From positions 310,001-374,000 of the forward strand of contig NZ_JAFNJU010000001.1 of the NCBI RefSeq assembly GCF_017368455.1: DNA of 64,000 nt, in the 5' to 3' direction. This document shows, piece by piece, positions 53,482 to 62,795 of this stretch (positions are counted from its first letter, which is position 1; each line of letters begins with the position of its first letter). Below the pieces are notes generated by a model. It saw only the letters and a program-made list of their open reading frames with translations, was not told the origin of the DNA and did no database searches. A program made the position numbers and the translations under genes. The stretch comes from Proteiniclasticum aestuarii. Its GTDB lineage: Bacteria > Bacillota > Clostridia > Clostridiales > Clostridiaceae.

Positions 53482-55269
53482 CTATTCTTCTGTTTTCTTG
53501 ACCACATCAATGCCCAATTCCTTGAGCTGAATCGGATCCACGGTGTTCGGTGCTTCGGACATGGGATCGTATGCATTCTGATTCTTAGGGAATGCGATGA
53601 CATCCTTGATGTTGTCCGTACCGGCCAGGAACATGACCAGTCTGTCCATACCAAATGCCAGTCCGCCGTGTGGTGGTGGACCATATTTGAAGGCCTCCAG
53701 AAGGAACCCGAATCTCTCCCAGGCTTCTTCTTTACTGAATCCCAGTAAAGTGAACATCTTTTCCTGAAGCTTGGAATCATGGATTCTGATGGATCCTCCA
53801 CCAAGCTCCTCCCCGTTGAGTACCATGTCATAGGCTTTGGCTCTAGCTGCTCCGGGATCTGTATCCAGGAGATGCAGGTCTTCTTCCATAGGGCTTGTGA
53901 ATGGATGGTGAAGGGCCACAAACCTTCCTGCTTCCTCATCTCTTTCAAGCAGCGGGAATTCCGTCACCCAGGCGAACTTGAATTCTTCTGTACCTTCCAG
54001 CAGATTGTACTTCTTCGCCAGTTCCAGTCTCAGTGCGCCCAAGGACTGGAAGACCACTTCATTCTTATCTGCGACGATGAAAATCACATCGCCGGTTCTG
54101 GCTTCGGACCTTTCAATAATTGCATTGAATTCCTCCTCACTGAGGAATTTGGACAATGGGGACTTGATGCCTTCTTCTTTCAGCTGAATGTATGCGAGTC
54201 CCTTTGCACGATAGGTTTTCACGAACTCACCGAGACGGTCGATGTCTTTTCTGCCCATGGATGCTCCACCGGAAAGAGTGATGGCTCTTACGCTGCCCTT
54301 CTGCTCAATGGCATTTTTGAACACCGCAAAATCCGAGTTCTCCACAAGATCCGTCAGATTCTTCAGTTCCATGCCGAATCTCAGATCAGGCTTATCGGAT
54401 CCGAATCTCTCCATGGCTTCTTTATAGGTGAGTCTTTCAAAAGGAAGCGCGATATCTTTATCCAGCACTTCCTTGAATACTCTCTGCACCAGTCTCTCAT
54501 TGAGATCGATGATGTCTTCCACCCCGATGAAACTCATCTCGATGTCAATCTGAGTGAATTCAGGCTGTCTGTTGGCTCTCAGATCCTCATCTCTGAAACA
54601 CTTGGCGATCTGGAAGTACTTATCAAACCCCGAAACCATCAGAAGCTGCTTGAAGATCTGAGGACTCTGGGGCAGTGCATAGAAGCTTCCAGGATAATTC
54701 CTTGAGGGTACCAGATAGTCTCTTGCGCCTTCTGGTGTGCTCTTATTGAGGATCGGTGTTTCCACTTCGAGGAACCCTTCTCCATCCATGAAGTTTCTGA
54801 TGGAGATATAAGCTTTGCTTCTGATCTTGAATATTCTCTGCATATCCGGTCTTCTCAGATCCAGATACCTGTATTTCAGTCTGACGTTCTCCGCCGCATC
54901 CAGATTTTCTTTGATGTAGATGGGTGGCGTTTCTGATTCAGACAGAATCTTAAGCTCCTTCGCAATAAGTTCCACCTGACCGGTAGGAATGCTGTCATTG
55001 ACGGATTCTCGCTTCGCCACTGTTCCTCTCACAAGGATGCAGAATTCATTTCTCAGTCTGTCTGCCTTCTCGTATGCTTCCCTGGAATCTTCCTCTCTGA
55101 ATACGACCTGAAGAATCCCTTCTGTATCACGGACATCACAGAATATAAGCGATCCGAGATTTCTTCTTTTTGCTACCCAACCGGTAACAATGACTTCCTG
55201 TCCGATGAATTTCTCATCCACAAGACCTGCCATGTGCGTTCTTCTTAATTGACCTAACATTTCACCCAT
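53482..55269 (-). CDS. aspS: Aspartyl-tRNA synthetase
   Basis: Class IIb synthetase; charges tRNA-Asp (and possibly tRNA-Asn in the non-discriminating form). About 595 residues: N-terminal OB anticodon-binding domain (about 1-110), class II motif 1-3 region with LRRPDMQRIFKIRSKAY, FRDEDLRANRQPEFTQIDIEMSF, the bacterial GAD insertion domain (about 290-400), and GLAFGMDRLVM (motif 3). The start is set at 55269, seven bases after AGGGGTG; an ATG at 55275 overlaps the hisS stop. Confidence 0.95.
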   Translation of the reverse strand: MGEMLGQLRRTHMAGLVDEKFIGQEVIVTGWVAKRRNLGSLIFCDVRDTEGILQVVFREEDSREAYEKADRLRNEFCILVRGTVAKRESVNDSIPTGQVELIAKELKILSESETPPIYIKENLDAAENVRLKYRYLDLRRPDMQRIFKIRSKAYISIRNFMDGEGFLEVETPILNKSTPEGARDYLVPSRNYPGSFYALPQSPQIFKQLLMVSGFDKYFQIAKCFRDEDLRANRQPEFTQIDIEMSFIGVEDIIDLNERLVQRVFKEVLDKDIALPFERLTYKEAMERFGSDKPDLRFGMELKNLTDLVENSDFAVFKNAIEQKGSVRAITLSGGASMGRKDIDRLGEFVKTYRAKGLAYIQLKEEGIKSPLSKFLSEEEFNAIIERSEARTGDVIFIVADKNEVVFQSLGALRLELAKKYNLLEGTEEFKFAWVTEFPLLERDEEAGRFVALHHPFTSPMEEDLHLLDTDPGAARAKAYDMVLNGEELGGGSIRIHDSKLQEKMFTLLGFSKEEAWERFGFLLEAFKYGPPPHGGLAFGMDRLVMFLAGTDNIKDVIAFPKNQNAYDPMSEAPNTVDPIQLKELGIDVVKKTEE

Positions 55270-55271
55270 TA

Positions 55272-56525
55272 TCATTCACCCCTATGAACCATCTGCATGA
55301 TTTCTTCTGCAGACAGCTTTACTTCGACTTGTTCACCGCTCTCCATGTTCTTCAGAGAAGCTGTGCTTCTGGCCAGTTCATCTTCACCAAGAATCATGGT
55401 GAATCTCGAACCGACTTTATTGGCATACTTCATCTGTGCTTTGAGCTTCTTGCCCATATGGTCAATGTCCACCTTAAGCCCCATTCTGCGAAGCTTATGC
55501 GCTACAGATGCCGCTTTCAAGGCCGCTTCCTCTCCCATGGATGCGATGAATACATCGAAACGTACGGGCTCTGGAATCTCCACCCCTTCATCAGCCATGG
55601 TCATGAGCAGTCTCTCAAGACCAAGTCCGAATCCCACAGCCGGCATCTTCGGACCACCGATTTCTTCTATCAGATAATCATAACGTCCTCCGCCACAGAC
55701 CGTAATATCTTTATTGACGATTTCAAAAACTGTCTTGGAATAGTAATCAAGACCTCTTACGATTCCCTTATCCACCTCATAAGGAATCTCCATGGCTTCA
55801 AGATACTTCTTCAGGTTTGTGAAATGCGCATTGCAGTCTTCACAGATATGATCCAGAATAAGTGGCGCATTCTTAACAATCAGCTGACAGCTTCTTTCCT
55901 TGCAGTCCAGAATTCTCATGGGATTCTTGTGGAATCTTTCCTGACACACCGGACAGAGGTCCTCATAATGGGGTGTCAGAAACTCTTTCAGCTTCACATT
56001 GTAATCCATTCTGCATTCAGGATGGCCAATGGAATTGATCTTCAGCGTCAGTCCCGTTATTCCCAACTGTTCAAAGGCACTCATGGCGATGGAGATGACC
56101 TCAGCATCCGCAGAAGGTTCCTCACTTCCGAACAGCTCCACACCGAACTGATGATGCTGTCTGAGTCTCCCTTTCTGAACGTTCTCATACCTGAACACGG
56201 GCGTGAAATAATACAGCTTCGTAGGCTGTGCGTCAGCATACATGGATGATTCCACGAATGCCCTGACAGCTGGGGCAGTTCCCTCCGCCTTCAGGGTGAT
56301 GCTTCGTTCTCCTTTGTCAAGAAACGTGTACATCTCCTTCTGCACCACGTCCGTGGTTTCTCCTACTCCTCGTGTGAACAGTTCCGTACTTTCGAACATC
56401 GGCGTTCTGATTTCCCTGAACCCGTATTCATGGGCGATTGTTTTCAGATGATCTTCTATATGGTGCCATTTATACGCCTCCATGGGCAGCATATCCTTGG
56501 TACCTTTTGGTGCCTGCAGGTCCAT
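55272..56525 (-). CDS. hisS: Histidyl-tRNA synthetase
   Basis: Class IIa synthetase. 417 residues: motif 1 around [19 protein letters not shown], motif 2 [23 protein letters not shown], the histidine A/B motifs with [16 protein letters not shown] and [29 protein letters not shown], and a C-terminal anticodon domain. A CPVC...C...C cluster in the middle (LCPVCQERF and ICEDCN) is a possible zinc-like feature seen in some HisRS. Precedes aspS, the usual pair. Confidence 0.96.
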   Translation of the reverse strand: MDLQAPKGTKDMLPMEAYKWHHIEDHLKTIAHEYGFREIRTPMFESTELFTRGVGETTDVVQKEMYTFLDKGERSITLKAEGTAPAVRAFVESSMYADAQPTKLYYFTPVFRYENVQKGRLRQHHQFGVELFGSEEPSADAEVISIAMSAFEQLGITGLTLKINSIGHPECRMDYNVKLKEFLTPHYEDLCPVCQERFHKNPMRILDCKERSCQLIVKNAPLILDHICEDCNAHFTNLKKYLEAMEIPYEVDKGIVRGLDYYSKTVFEIVNKDITVCGGGRYDYLIEEIGGPKMPAVGFGLGLERLLMTMADEGVEIPEPVRFDVFIASMGEEAALKAASVAHKLRRMGLKVDIDHMGKKLKAQMKYANKVGSRFTMILGEDELARSTASLKNMESGEQVEVKLSAEEIMQMVHRGE

Positions 56526-56537
56526 ACTCTCTCCTCC

Positions 56538-57956
56538 TTATTCTGTCAGGAAACGCATCTTCTTTTCCATCATTTCCTGGAATCTTTCTGTGTAGTCATT
56601 CAATCCTTTGAAATTGGCGAACCGCTCGATTCTGCCGTCCTTCACTTTTTTCGTTACGCCGTCTGCACCGATGGCGATGATGGTTTTAACCTCTTCGATC
56701 ATGACCATGTTATAAAGGTTTTCCATGCCTTCTTTCGCATAACCGACATTCTCGAGATTGCCCACCATGTTCTTCTGCCTGTACATATAGTAGGGCAGAA
56801 GACCCAGAGACCTGGCCATCTCATCAGTCTTCTGATACATGAGATTCATTTCATCCTGTCTGGGCAGGGCATATTTCTTTTCCATAAGGAAATCCTCATA
56901 GAGTCTGGATGCTCGTTTGAGCGCCAGACCATGGACAGTGATGCTTTCAGGCGAAAGATTTCTGACCGCTTCTATGGTTCTCTCCACGTCATGAAGGGAT
57001 TCCTCGGGAAGCCCCAGAATCATGTCCATATTAATATTATCAAAACCTAAGCTCCTTGCCAAATGAAATATCTCCACGACCTTATCATGATCATGATTAC
57101 GGCCGATGAGCCTCAGCGTATCATCATTCATCGTCTGCGGATTGATGGAAATTCTTGAGGTGTGATGTCTTTTCATGCTCAAAAGCTTTTCTCTGGTGAT
57201 GCTGTCCACTCTACCCGCTTCTACAGTGAATTCCAGAAGATTTCTGCCTCTTACGAAGCATTCATCGATGCTTTTCATCACTTCTTCAAACTCATCATCT
57301 GAAACCGCTGTAGGGGTTCCCCCACCGAAGTACACATTGTTGATGCTCAGCCTGTTCTCGTCTATATACGTTCTGATCTCTTCCATTTCCATTTTCAGCT
57401 GTTTCAGGTATGTATCCTTATACTGGTTTCCTCTGTATACATTGGAAGCGAAGGAGCAGTAGAGGCATCTGGAGGGACAGAATGGCATTCCTATGTAGAT
57501 ATCCACTGAATGGTCCGTATCCACTTTTCTGAGAAGATCCGATTCCTTCAGGGCCACTTCATAGGCCAGCTCGATCTTTTCCCGGTCTGCAAGATACTCC
57601 GCCTGAAGATACCTGACAATCTCTTCCTTTTCCTGATTCTTTTCAATGAGTTCTCTTACAATCTTGGAAGGACGAATCCCGATGAGGATGCCCCAGGGAA
57701 GATGCTTCTCTGTTTTCTCTTCCAGCAGCCTGAAAAGAACTCTTCTCATGATGTTCAGGTTCTTATCCGGATAGTCGTGCACGAAGCGAGTCCCGAAGAA
57801 CGTTACTGTGAGCACATCTTCCTTAACGTTGACATCAATGTCGGCTATAGTAGAATCGGCTTCATCCAGATACTCGATCTTTCCCGCCGGATAAAAAAGG
57901 GTGACGATATGATATACGTGATATCGCAGGGAATTGTTGCTTCTAACTTTTATCAT
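56538..57956 (-). CDS. hemZ: Radical SAM protein HemZ-like
   Basis: Radical-SAM enzyme of the coproporphyrinogen dehydrogenase family; HemZ of Bacillus was implicated in anaerobic haem synthesis. 472 residues: about 150 N-terminal residues specific to HemZ, then the CxxxCxxC motif in PFCPSRCLYCSF and the NVYFGGGTPT block. No other haem genes are here, and HemZ-type proteins may have another role in Clostridia. Its position between the MBL hydrolase and hisS is conserved. Confidence 0.9.
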   Translation of the reverse strand: MIKVRSNNSLRYHVYHIVTLFYPAGKIEYLDEADSTIADIDVNVKEDVLTVTFFGTRFVHDYPDKNLNIMRRVLFRLLEEKTEKHLPWGILIGIRPSKIVRELIEKNQEKEEIVRYLQAEYLADREKIELAYEVALKESDLLRKVDTDHSVDIYIGMPFCPSRCLYCSFASNVYRGNQYKDTYLKQLKMEMEEIRTYIDENRLSINNVYFGGGTPTAVSDDEFEEVMKSIDECFVRGRNLLEFTVEAGRVDSITREKLLSMKRHHTSRISINPQTMNDDTLRLIGRNHDHDKVVEIFHLARSLGFDNINMDMILGLPEESLHDVERTIEAVRNLSPESITVHGLALKRASRLYEDFLMEKKYALPRQDEMNLMYQKTDEMARSLGLLPYYMYRQKNMVGNLENVGYAKEGMENLYNMVMIEEVKTIIAIGADGVTKKVKDGRIERFANFKGLNDYTERFQEMMEKKMRFLTE

Positions 57957-57964
57957 GTCTTCCC

Positions 57965-58564
57965 CTATCTTAAATAACCGTTGAAGGCTTTTTCCATACC
58001 CAGAGTCGTTTCCGGACCATGACCCGGGAGCACTCTTGTGCTTTCGGGCAGCTTCATGAGTTTATCCTTGATGGAGCGCAGAAGCTCTTCCATATTCCCT
58101 CCTGGAAGATCCGTTCTTCCGACAGAGTTCTGAAACAGAACGTCTCCTGAGAACAGAATGCCTTCCATGAGAAAGCTGAGACTCCCTTTGCTGTGCCCTG
58201 GGGTTTCAAAAATGCCGACCCTCTTTCCAGCAAAACTGAAATCATCTCCCTCTTTCAGGAAAAAGTCCGCTCTTCTCATCTTGCCGAAGGCCATCTTTCT
58301 CTGCTCGATGTATTTCATATCCGCTTCTGAAATATACACAGGAATGTCAAAGGCTTCCCGAACCGCATCCACAGCCCCTACATGATCCACATGGCCATGG
58401 GTCAGCAGGATATATTTCAGGTTGATGTTCATTTTTCTGAGGTGCTTAACCAGTTCCTCACCCTCATCGCCCGGATCAATGATCAGCGCATCCTTAGAGT
58501 CCTCATCGATTACAATATAGCAGTTTTCCTGATACGCACCTAAAACAAGTTTATTGATTTGCAT
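57965..58564 (-). CDS. MBL-fold hydrolase (glyoxalase II-like)
   Basis: Metallo-beta-lactamase superfamily. 199 residues with the metal motif THGHVDHVG, GDVLFQNSVGRTDLPGGN and LPGHGPETTLGMEK, close to the GloB/YqgX group. The glutathione-binding C-terminal domain of true glyoxalase II is absent. Substrate unknown. 8 bp from hemZ. Confidence 0.92.
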   Translation of the reverse strand: MQINKLVLGAYQENCYIVIDEDSKDALIIDPGDEGEELVKHLRKMNINLKYILLTHGHVDHVGAVDAVREAFDIPVYISEADMKYIEQRKMAFGKMRRADFFLKEGDDFSFAGKRVGIFETPGHSKGSLSFLMEGILFSGDVLFQNSVGRTDLPGGNMEELLRSIKDKLMKLPESTRVLPGHGPETTLGMEKAFNGYLR

Positions 58565-58579
58565 ATTTCCACCTTACCC

Positions 58580-59029
58580 TTAGAAATTCTTTCTGCTGTC
58601 CAGAAGAATCGTCACTGGCCCATCATTTTCAATGAGCACTTTCATTTCCGCTCCGAAAACTCCCGTCTCCGTAGGATATCCCCCGTCACGAAGATTCCTT
58701 GCCAGAGTCTCATAGATCTCTTCCGCCTTTTCTCCCTTGGCCGCCTGAATGAAACTGGGTCTTCTCCCCTTTCGGGCATCCCCATACAGCGTGAACTGGG
58801 ATATCAGAAGGATTTCTCCCTGCACCTCTTTCAGCGCCAGATTCATTTTCCCCTCCGAATCTTCAAATATTCGAAGTCCCTTCAGCTTTTCTTCGATATA
58901 AGTCATGTCCTCCCAGGTATCATCATCTTTGATTCCCAGAAGGACATTAAACCCCTTACCGATCCTGCCTACAGTTTCTCCGCTTACAATTACCTCTGAA
59001 GATAATACTCTTTGTACAACTGCTCGCAT
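58580..59029 (-). CDS. dtd: D-aminoacyl-tRNA deacylase
   Basis: Removes D-amino acids (and Gly from tRNA-Ala) from tRNA. 149 residues starting MRAVVQRV, with the cross-subunit GP motif region [12 protein letters not shown] and [17 protein letters not shown]. The start at 59029 follows AGGTGA; an open frame upstream into rel is not used. It lies 8 bp after rel. Confidence 0.95.
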   Translation of the reverse strand: MRAVVQRVLSSEVIVSGETVGRIGKGFNVLLGIKDDDTWEDMTYIEEKLKGLRIFEDSEGKMNLALKEVQGEILLISQFTLYGDARKGRRPSFIQAAKGEKAEEIYETLARNLRDGGYPTETGVFGAEMKVLIENDGPVTILLDSRKNF

Positions 59030-59037
59030 ACTATCAC

Positions 59038-61242
59038 CTACACATTGCCCGTTCGGAACGCATCCGTAACACTGGACAGTTTTCTTAATCTCTTTAGACA
59101 TTCTTCCAGCAGATTCACATCTTTGATCAGTAAAGACAGATGGATCACTGCTGATTTATCTTTTCTTGTTTCCACATTCATCGCATTCAGTGGAATCTTC
59201 AGTTCATTCACAAGTGAAATGATATCCGAAACAAGGTTCGGTCTATCCATGGCGTGGATCTGCACCCGTGCACTATAAAGCTCCTGACTCTCCTTTTCCC
59301 ACTGAACATCCACGATCCGATGGGTCTTGTCATTTTTCATGGACTCGATGTTGGAGCAGTCCGCTCTATGGATGCTGATTCCTCTGAAGTTCGTGATGAA
59401 TCCGATGATTTCATCTCCCGGTACCGGATTGCAGCATTTCGCGAATCTGACCTGCACATTGCTCATGCCGGAAACCACTACCCCGAAATAGGATTTCTTC
59501 TTGGCTTTCTCTTTCTTTCTCTGCGCATCGATCATTTTCTCCGCTTCCAATAAAGAAGCCTTGTTGTCCTCATTGATCTTCGCTTTCTTTTCTTCCTCTA
59601 TGACATCCTTGAGCGCCGTAACGATTGTGGAGGGCAGCACCTGACTTGCACCCACGACAACATACAGATCTTCGATGTTGTTCCCGTGATATCTTCGGAT
59701 CAGTTTGTCCAGCATTTCCCCCTTGGCGATGTCAGCGAAGTTTCTGTCCTGCTTCTTTGCCTCTTTCTCCAGAAGTTCTTTCCCTCTCTGGATGTTCTCT
59801 TCTCTCTTCTCTTTCTTGAACCACGCCTTGATTTTGGTCTTGGCCTGATTGGACGTCGCGATGTTCAGCCAGTCGATATTGGGGCCCTTGGGTTTGGAGG
59901 AAGTAATGATTTCCACAATTTCGCCAGTAGCCAGTTTATAATCCAGTGTCACCATATTCCCGTTGACCTTCGCGCCGATGGTCCGATTTCCTACATCCGT
60001 ATGAATTCTGTAGGCGAAGTCAATGGGGGTCGCCTTGTTCGGAAGATTGATGACCTCTCCTTTTGGTGTGAATACGAAGATTTCATCCCCGAAAAGATCG
60101 ATTTTGAAAGCTTCCATGAATTCTTCCGCATCTGAAGTCTCCTTCTGCCATTCCAGCATGTCTCTCAGCCAGATGAGCTTCTGGTCCATGGTATCCTTGG
60201 GCGCTTCCTTGGAAGAACCTGTTTCCTTGTACTTCCAGTGGGCAGCGATGCCGTATTCTGCCACTCGGTGCATGTCATAGGTTCTGATCTGAATCTCAAA
60301 GGGCTTCCCTTGCGGTCCGATGACGGTTGTATGAAGACTCTGATACATATTCGGTTTCGGCATGGCGATATAATCCTTGAACCTTCCCGGGATCGGTTTA
60401 TAGATCGTATGAACGATGCCCAGTGCCGCATAGCAGTCCTTGATGGAATCCACCAGCACTCTGATGGCTGTAAGGTCGAAGATCTGATCGATGTTCTTGT
60501 TCTGGGCCATCATCTTTTTATAGATGGAATAGAAATGCTTCGGTCTGCCGTCGATATCACATTCGATACTTGCATTTTTCAGCTTATCAACGATATCATC
60601 CATGATCATGGAGATATAGGATTCACGTTCCTTTCTTTTCTCCGCAATCTGATTGACCAGATCGTAATACTCTGTGGGATACATATATCGAAATGCCAGA
60701 TCTTCCAGTTCCCATTTGATTCGGAACATACCCAGTCTATGGGCCAGAGGAGCATAGATATCGAAAGTCTCCTTGGATTTCTCCTTCTGCTTTTCCGGCT
60801 GCATATATCGCAGCGTTCTCATGTTATGCAGTCTGTCCGCCAGCTTGATCAGTATGACTCTGATGTCCTTTGCCATGGCCAGAAGCATCTTTCTGACATT
60901 GTCCGCCTGTTCTTCTTCCTTGGACTTGTACTTGATTTTACCAAGTTTCGTCACACCATCGACAAGTTCTGCGATTTCTTCATTGAAAATCTCACTGATC
61001 TCTTCATAAGTATATTTCGTATCCTCGATGACATCATGAAGAAGCCCGGCTACTACAGTATTGGTATCCATACCCATATCCACCAGAATGGACGCAACCT
61101 CCACAGGATGAGTCACATAGGGCTCTCCTGATATCCTTCTTTGGTCGCCGTGGGCTTCTGCAGCCAGATTATATGCTTTTATGACAAGTTCCTTGTTAAT
61201 GTTCCCTGCTTTATCAATCTTCTTCATTAAATCGTACAGCAT
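59038..61242 (-). CDS. relA: Bifunctional (p)ppGpp synthetase/hydrolase
   Basis: Rel: makes and degrades (p)ppGpp in the stringent response. 734 residues: HD hydrolase (about 30-200) with the intact HD 69-70 and ED 73-74; synthetase with [29 protein letters not shown] domain ([29 protein letters not shown]); zinc-finger-like helical part with [14 protein letters not shown]-terminal ACT domain. All catalytic sites are intact, so it should be bifunctional. It starts the rel-dtd-MBL-hemZ-hisS-aspS run, 104 bp after apt. Confidence 0.96.
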   Translation of the reverse strand: MLYDLMKKIDKAGNINKELVIKAYNLAAEAHGDQRRISGEPYVTHPVEVASILVDMGMDTNTVVAGLLHDVIEDTKYTYEEISEIFNEEIAELVDGVTKLGKIKYKSKEEEQADNVRKMLLAMAKDIRVILIKLADRLHNMRTLRYMQPEKQKEKSKETFDIYAPLAHRLGMFRIKWELEDLAFRYMYPTEYYDLVNQIAEKRKERESYISMIMDDIVDKLKNASIECDIDGRPKHFYSIYKKMMAQNKNIDQIFDLTAIRVLVDSIKDCYAALGIVHTIYKPIPGRFKDYIAMPKPNMYQSLHTTVIGPQGKPFEIQIRTYDMHRVAEYGIAAHWKYKETGSSKEAPKDTMDQKLIWLRDMLEWQKETSDAEEFMEAFKIDLFGDEIFVFTPKGEVINLPNKATPIDFAYRIHTDVGNRTIGAKVNGNMVTLDYKLATGEIVEIITSSKPKGPNIDWLNIATSNQAKTKIKAWFKKEKREENIQRGKELLEKEAKKQDRNFADIAKGEMLDKLIRRYHGNNIEDLYVVVGASQVLPSTIVTALKDVIEEEKKAKINEDNKASLLEAEKMIDAQRKKEKAKKKSYFGVVVSGMSNVQVRFAKCCNPVPGDEIIGFITNFRGISIHRADCSNIESMKNDKTHRIVDVQWEKESQELYSARVQIHAMDRPNLVSDIISLVNELKIPLNAMNVETRKDKSAVIHLSLLIKDVNLLEECLKRLRKLSSVTDAFRTGNV

Positions 61243-61346
61243 TTGTCTTCCTCATTTCCATCACAAATAAATATATCTATGAATAACGTATAGGCTGGTA
61301 TATCACCAGCCTTTTCAACCATTATATTTTATCTTTCTAGACTTGT

Positions 61347-61865
61347 CTATATGTCGTACTGAACCATGGAATTGACATTGTAACCTTCCAGTTTGTCTCT
61401 TCCATGAAGTTCGGTGAGTTCGATCATGAAATCCACGGAAACCACTTCTCCGCCTGCCAGTTCAATCAGCTTCGCACATGCGGATATGGTACCGCCTGTA
61501 GCCAGAAGATCGTCTACCAGAGCTACTCTGTCTCCTTCTTTGAATGCATTTTTGTGGATTTCCAGTGTATCAGAACCGTATTCCAGATCATAGGTGATGG
61601 ATACTGTTTCCTGTGGCAGTTTGCCTGGTTTTCTGATTGGAATAAAACCGATACCCAGTGCATAGGCAAGAGGAACGCCAAAAATGAATCCTCTGGCTTC
61701 CGGTCCTGCGATATAATCCACGCCCTGAGCTCTCAGCTTTTCAGCCATAGTATCTATGAGCTCCTTGAAGGCTGGTCCGTCACCGATGAGTGGCGTGATA
61801 TCCTTGAAACTGATACCTTCCTTGGGAAAATCCTGAATAATGGCGATTTTTTCTTTAAAATCCAT
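61347..61865 (-). CDS. apt: Adenine phosphoribosyltransferase
   Basis: Salvages adenine with PRPP to AMP. 172 residues with [15 protein letters not shown], the PRPP motif [13 protein letters not shown], and [18 protein letters not shown]. The start at 61865 follows GGAGGTTAAC; an extension to 61877 is open. Order recJ-apt-rel is usual; here a degenerate DHH protein is in the recJ place. Confidence 0.95.
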   Translation of the reverse strand: MDFKEKIAIIQDFPKEGISFKDITPLIGDGPAFKELIDTMAEKLRAQGVDYIAGPEARGFIFGVPLAYALGIGFIPIRKPGKLPQETVSITYDLEYGSDTLEIHKNAFKEGDRVALVDDLLATGGTISACAKLIELAGGEVVSVDFMIELTELHGRDKLEGYNVNSMVQYDI

Positions 61866-61891
61866 GTTAACCTCCAAAGTTACTTTCTATT

Positions 61892-62653
61892 TTAGCTATT
61901 GATAAGATACTTGGCGATCTGCTCTGCCCGATTTGTATCTTCTGTCGTCAGCAGTTCTATGATGATTCGTGCATTATCCACCATGGACCAGGGATTCTCT
62001 TTAGGGGTGATCAGTTTTCTGAGATCCTTCTCGTCACAGGGTTTCAGCTTCTTCAGTGATTCAATGCCGTAATTGGTTGAAATCTTAAGACGATTCAGTC
62101 CCATGTTCAGTACTTCATCGGCTTCCACATCTTCTTCGTCAGACCCAAGATAAACCAGGTCAATATACCTGAAGATGTTTCTGGTGTCATAATTGATCGA
62201 CAGGTCTTTGGCAAAGACGAATACATTCTTCAGCAATGTGTCATCTCCTGAGCTGAACCCGTAGTCGATCTGGTCTTCCCCATGTCCGATGGACACCAGG
62301 TCTGTCTCGCAGTCATCCAGAGCATCATGGACACTTTCGGTGAAGGTCTCATTTAAAGACAGCATAACACCAGGATTGAAGAAGTTCAGATGAGTTTTGG
62401 CATCAGCAACAAGACTCTCGCGATTTCCTCCCTTGGGGATCAGGAAATAGTCAAAGTCTGCATTGAAATATCTGAGCACAAGAATCAGCGTAGCGATACT
62501 GCAGATCCCTTCGCGATTCCCTCTTCCATAAATAAGTATCTTCTCTCGATTGTTGACTGCTTTCATGATTCTGAAAATAGTCTTATGGGTGTATTTCGGT
62601 GTGCTGATCGTGTCTGCACCCTTGAATATCGCCCTTAAATATGTAGTCACCAT
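61892..62653 (-). CDS. Degenerate DHH-family (RecJ-like) pseudoenzyme
   Basis: About 253 residues that look like the N-terminal DHH half of RecJ. REKILIYGRGNREGICSIATLILVLRYFNADFDYFLIP aligns by eye with the RecJ block whose metal-binding motif is DxDxDG; here it reads GRGNREG (about 43-49), so the Asp ligands are gone. VMLSLNETFTES takes the place of the VDxG segment with Asn for Asp, and VSIGHGEDQ (about 121-128) the DHH triad. The DHHA1, OB and C-terminal domains of RecJ (about 570-800 residues) are absent. It lies between secDF and apt, the usual recJ position, and has its own promoter. AGGTGAGGG precedes the ATG. Probably a catalytically dead protein with binding or scaffold function; the role is unknown. 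Confidence 0.72.
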   Translation of the reverse strand: MVTTYLRAIFKGADTISTPKYTHKTIFRIMKAVNNREKILIYGRGNREGICSIATLILVLRYFNADFDYFLIPKGGNRESLVADAKTHLNFFNPGVMLSLNETFTESVHDALDDCETDLVSIGHGEDQIDYGFSSGDDTLLKNVFVFAKDLSINYDTRNIFRYIDLVYLGSDEEDVEADEVLNMGLNRLKISTNYGIESLKKLKPCDEKDLRKLITPKENPWSMVDNARIIIELLTTEDTNRAEQIAKYLINS

Positions 62654-62683
62654 ACGCATCCCTCACCTGTTGAAACAATTCTT

Positions 62684-62712
62684 ATTATAATACAAATCCT
62701 TTCGCATCACAA
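62684..62712 (-). promoter_or_regulatory. Promoter for the DHH-apt unit
   Basis: TTGTGA (62707-62712), a 17-bp spacer and a perfect TATAAT (62684-62689) on the minus strand, 30 bp from the start codon and downstream of the secDF terminator. Confidence 0.8.
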
Positions 62713-62739
62713 CGAATCCATGAACATTGCCGACGCAAA

Positions 62740-62772
62740 ACAGACATAAGGCTGCTCATTCAAGCAGCCTTA
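62740..62772 (-). terminator. Terminator after secDF
   Basis: TAAGGCTGCT/AGCAGCCTTA perfect 10-bp stem, then TGTCTGTTTTG on the minus strand. The U tract is interrupted. Confidence 0.75.
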
Positions 62773-62795
62773 CTTCAATTGATCTGTCTATACTA

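Noticed and set aside
60238-61131. Long plus-strand ORF inside rel, and similar long antisense frames in fmt, hisS, aspS and others
   Set aside because: They mirror well-conserved genes, lack ribosome sites and show no family signatures.
61292-61312. AGGCTGGT/ACCAGCCT hairpin between apt and rel as a terminator
   Set aside because: On the minus strand it is followed by TATACG, with no U-run. T-run is only on the plus strand, where no gene ends. It may be a processing or attenuation hairpin.
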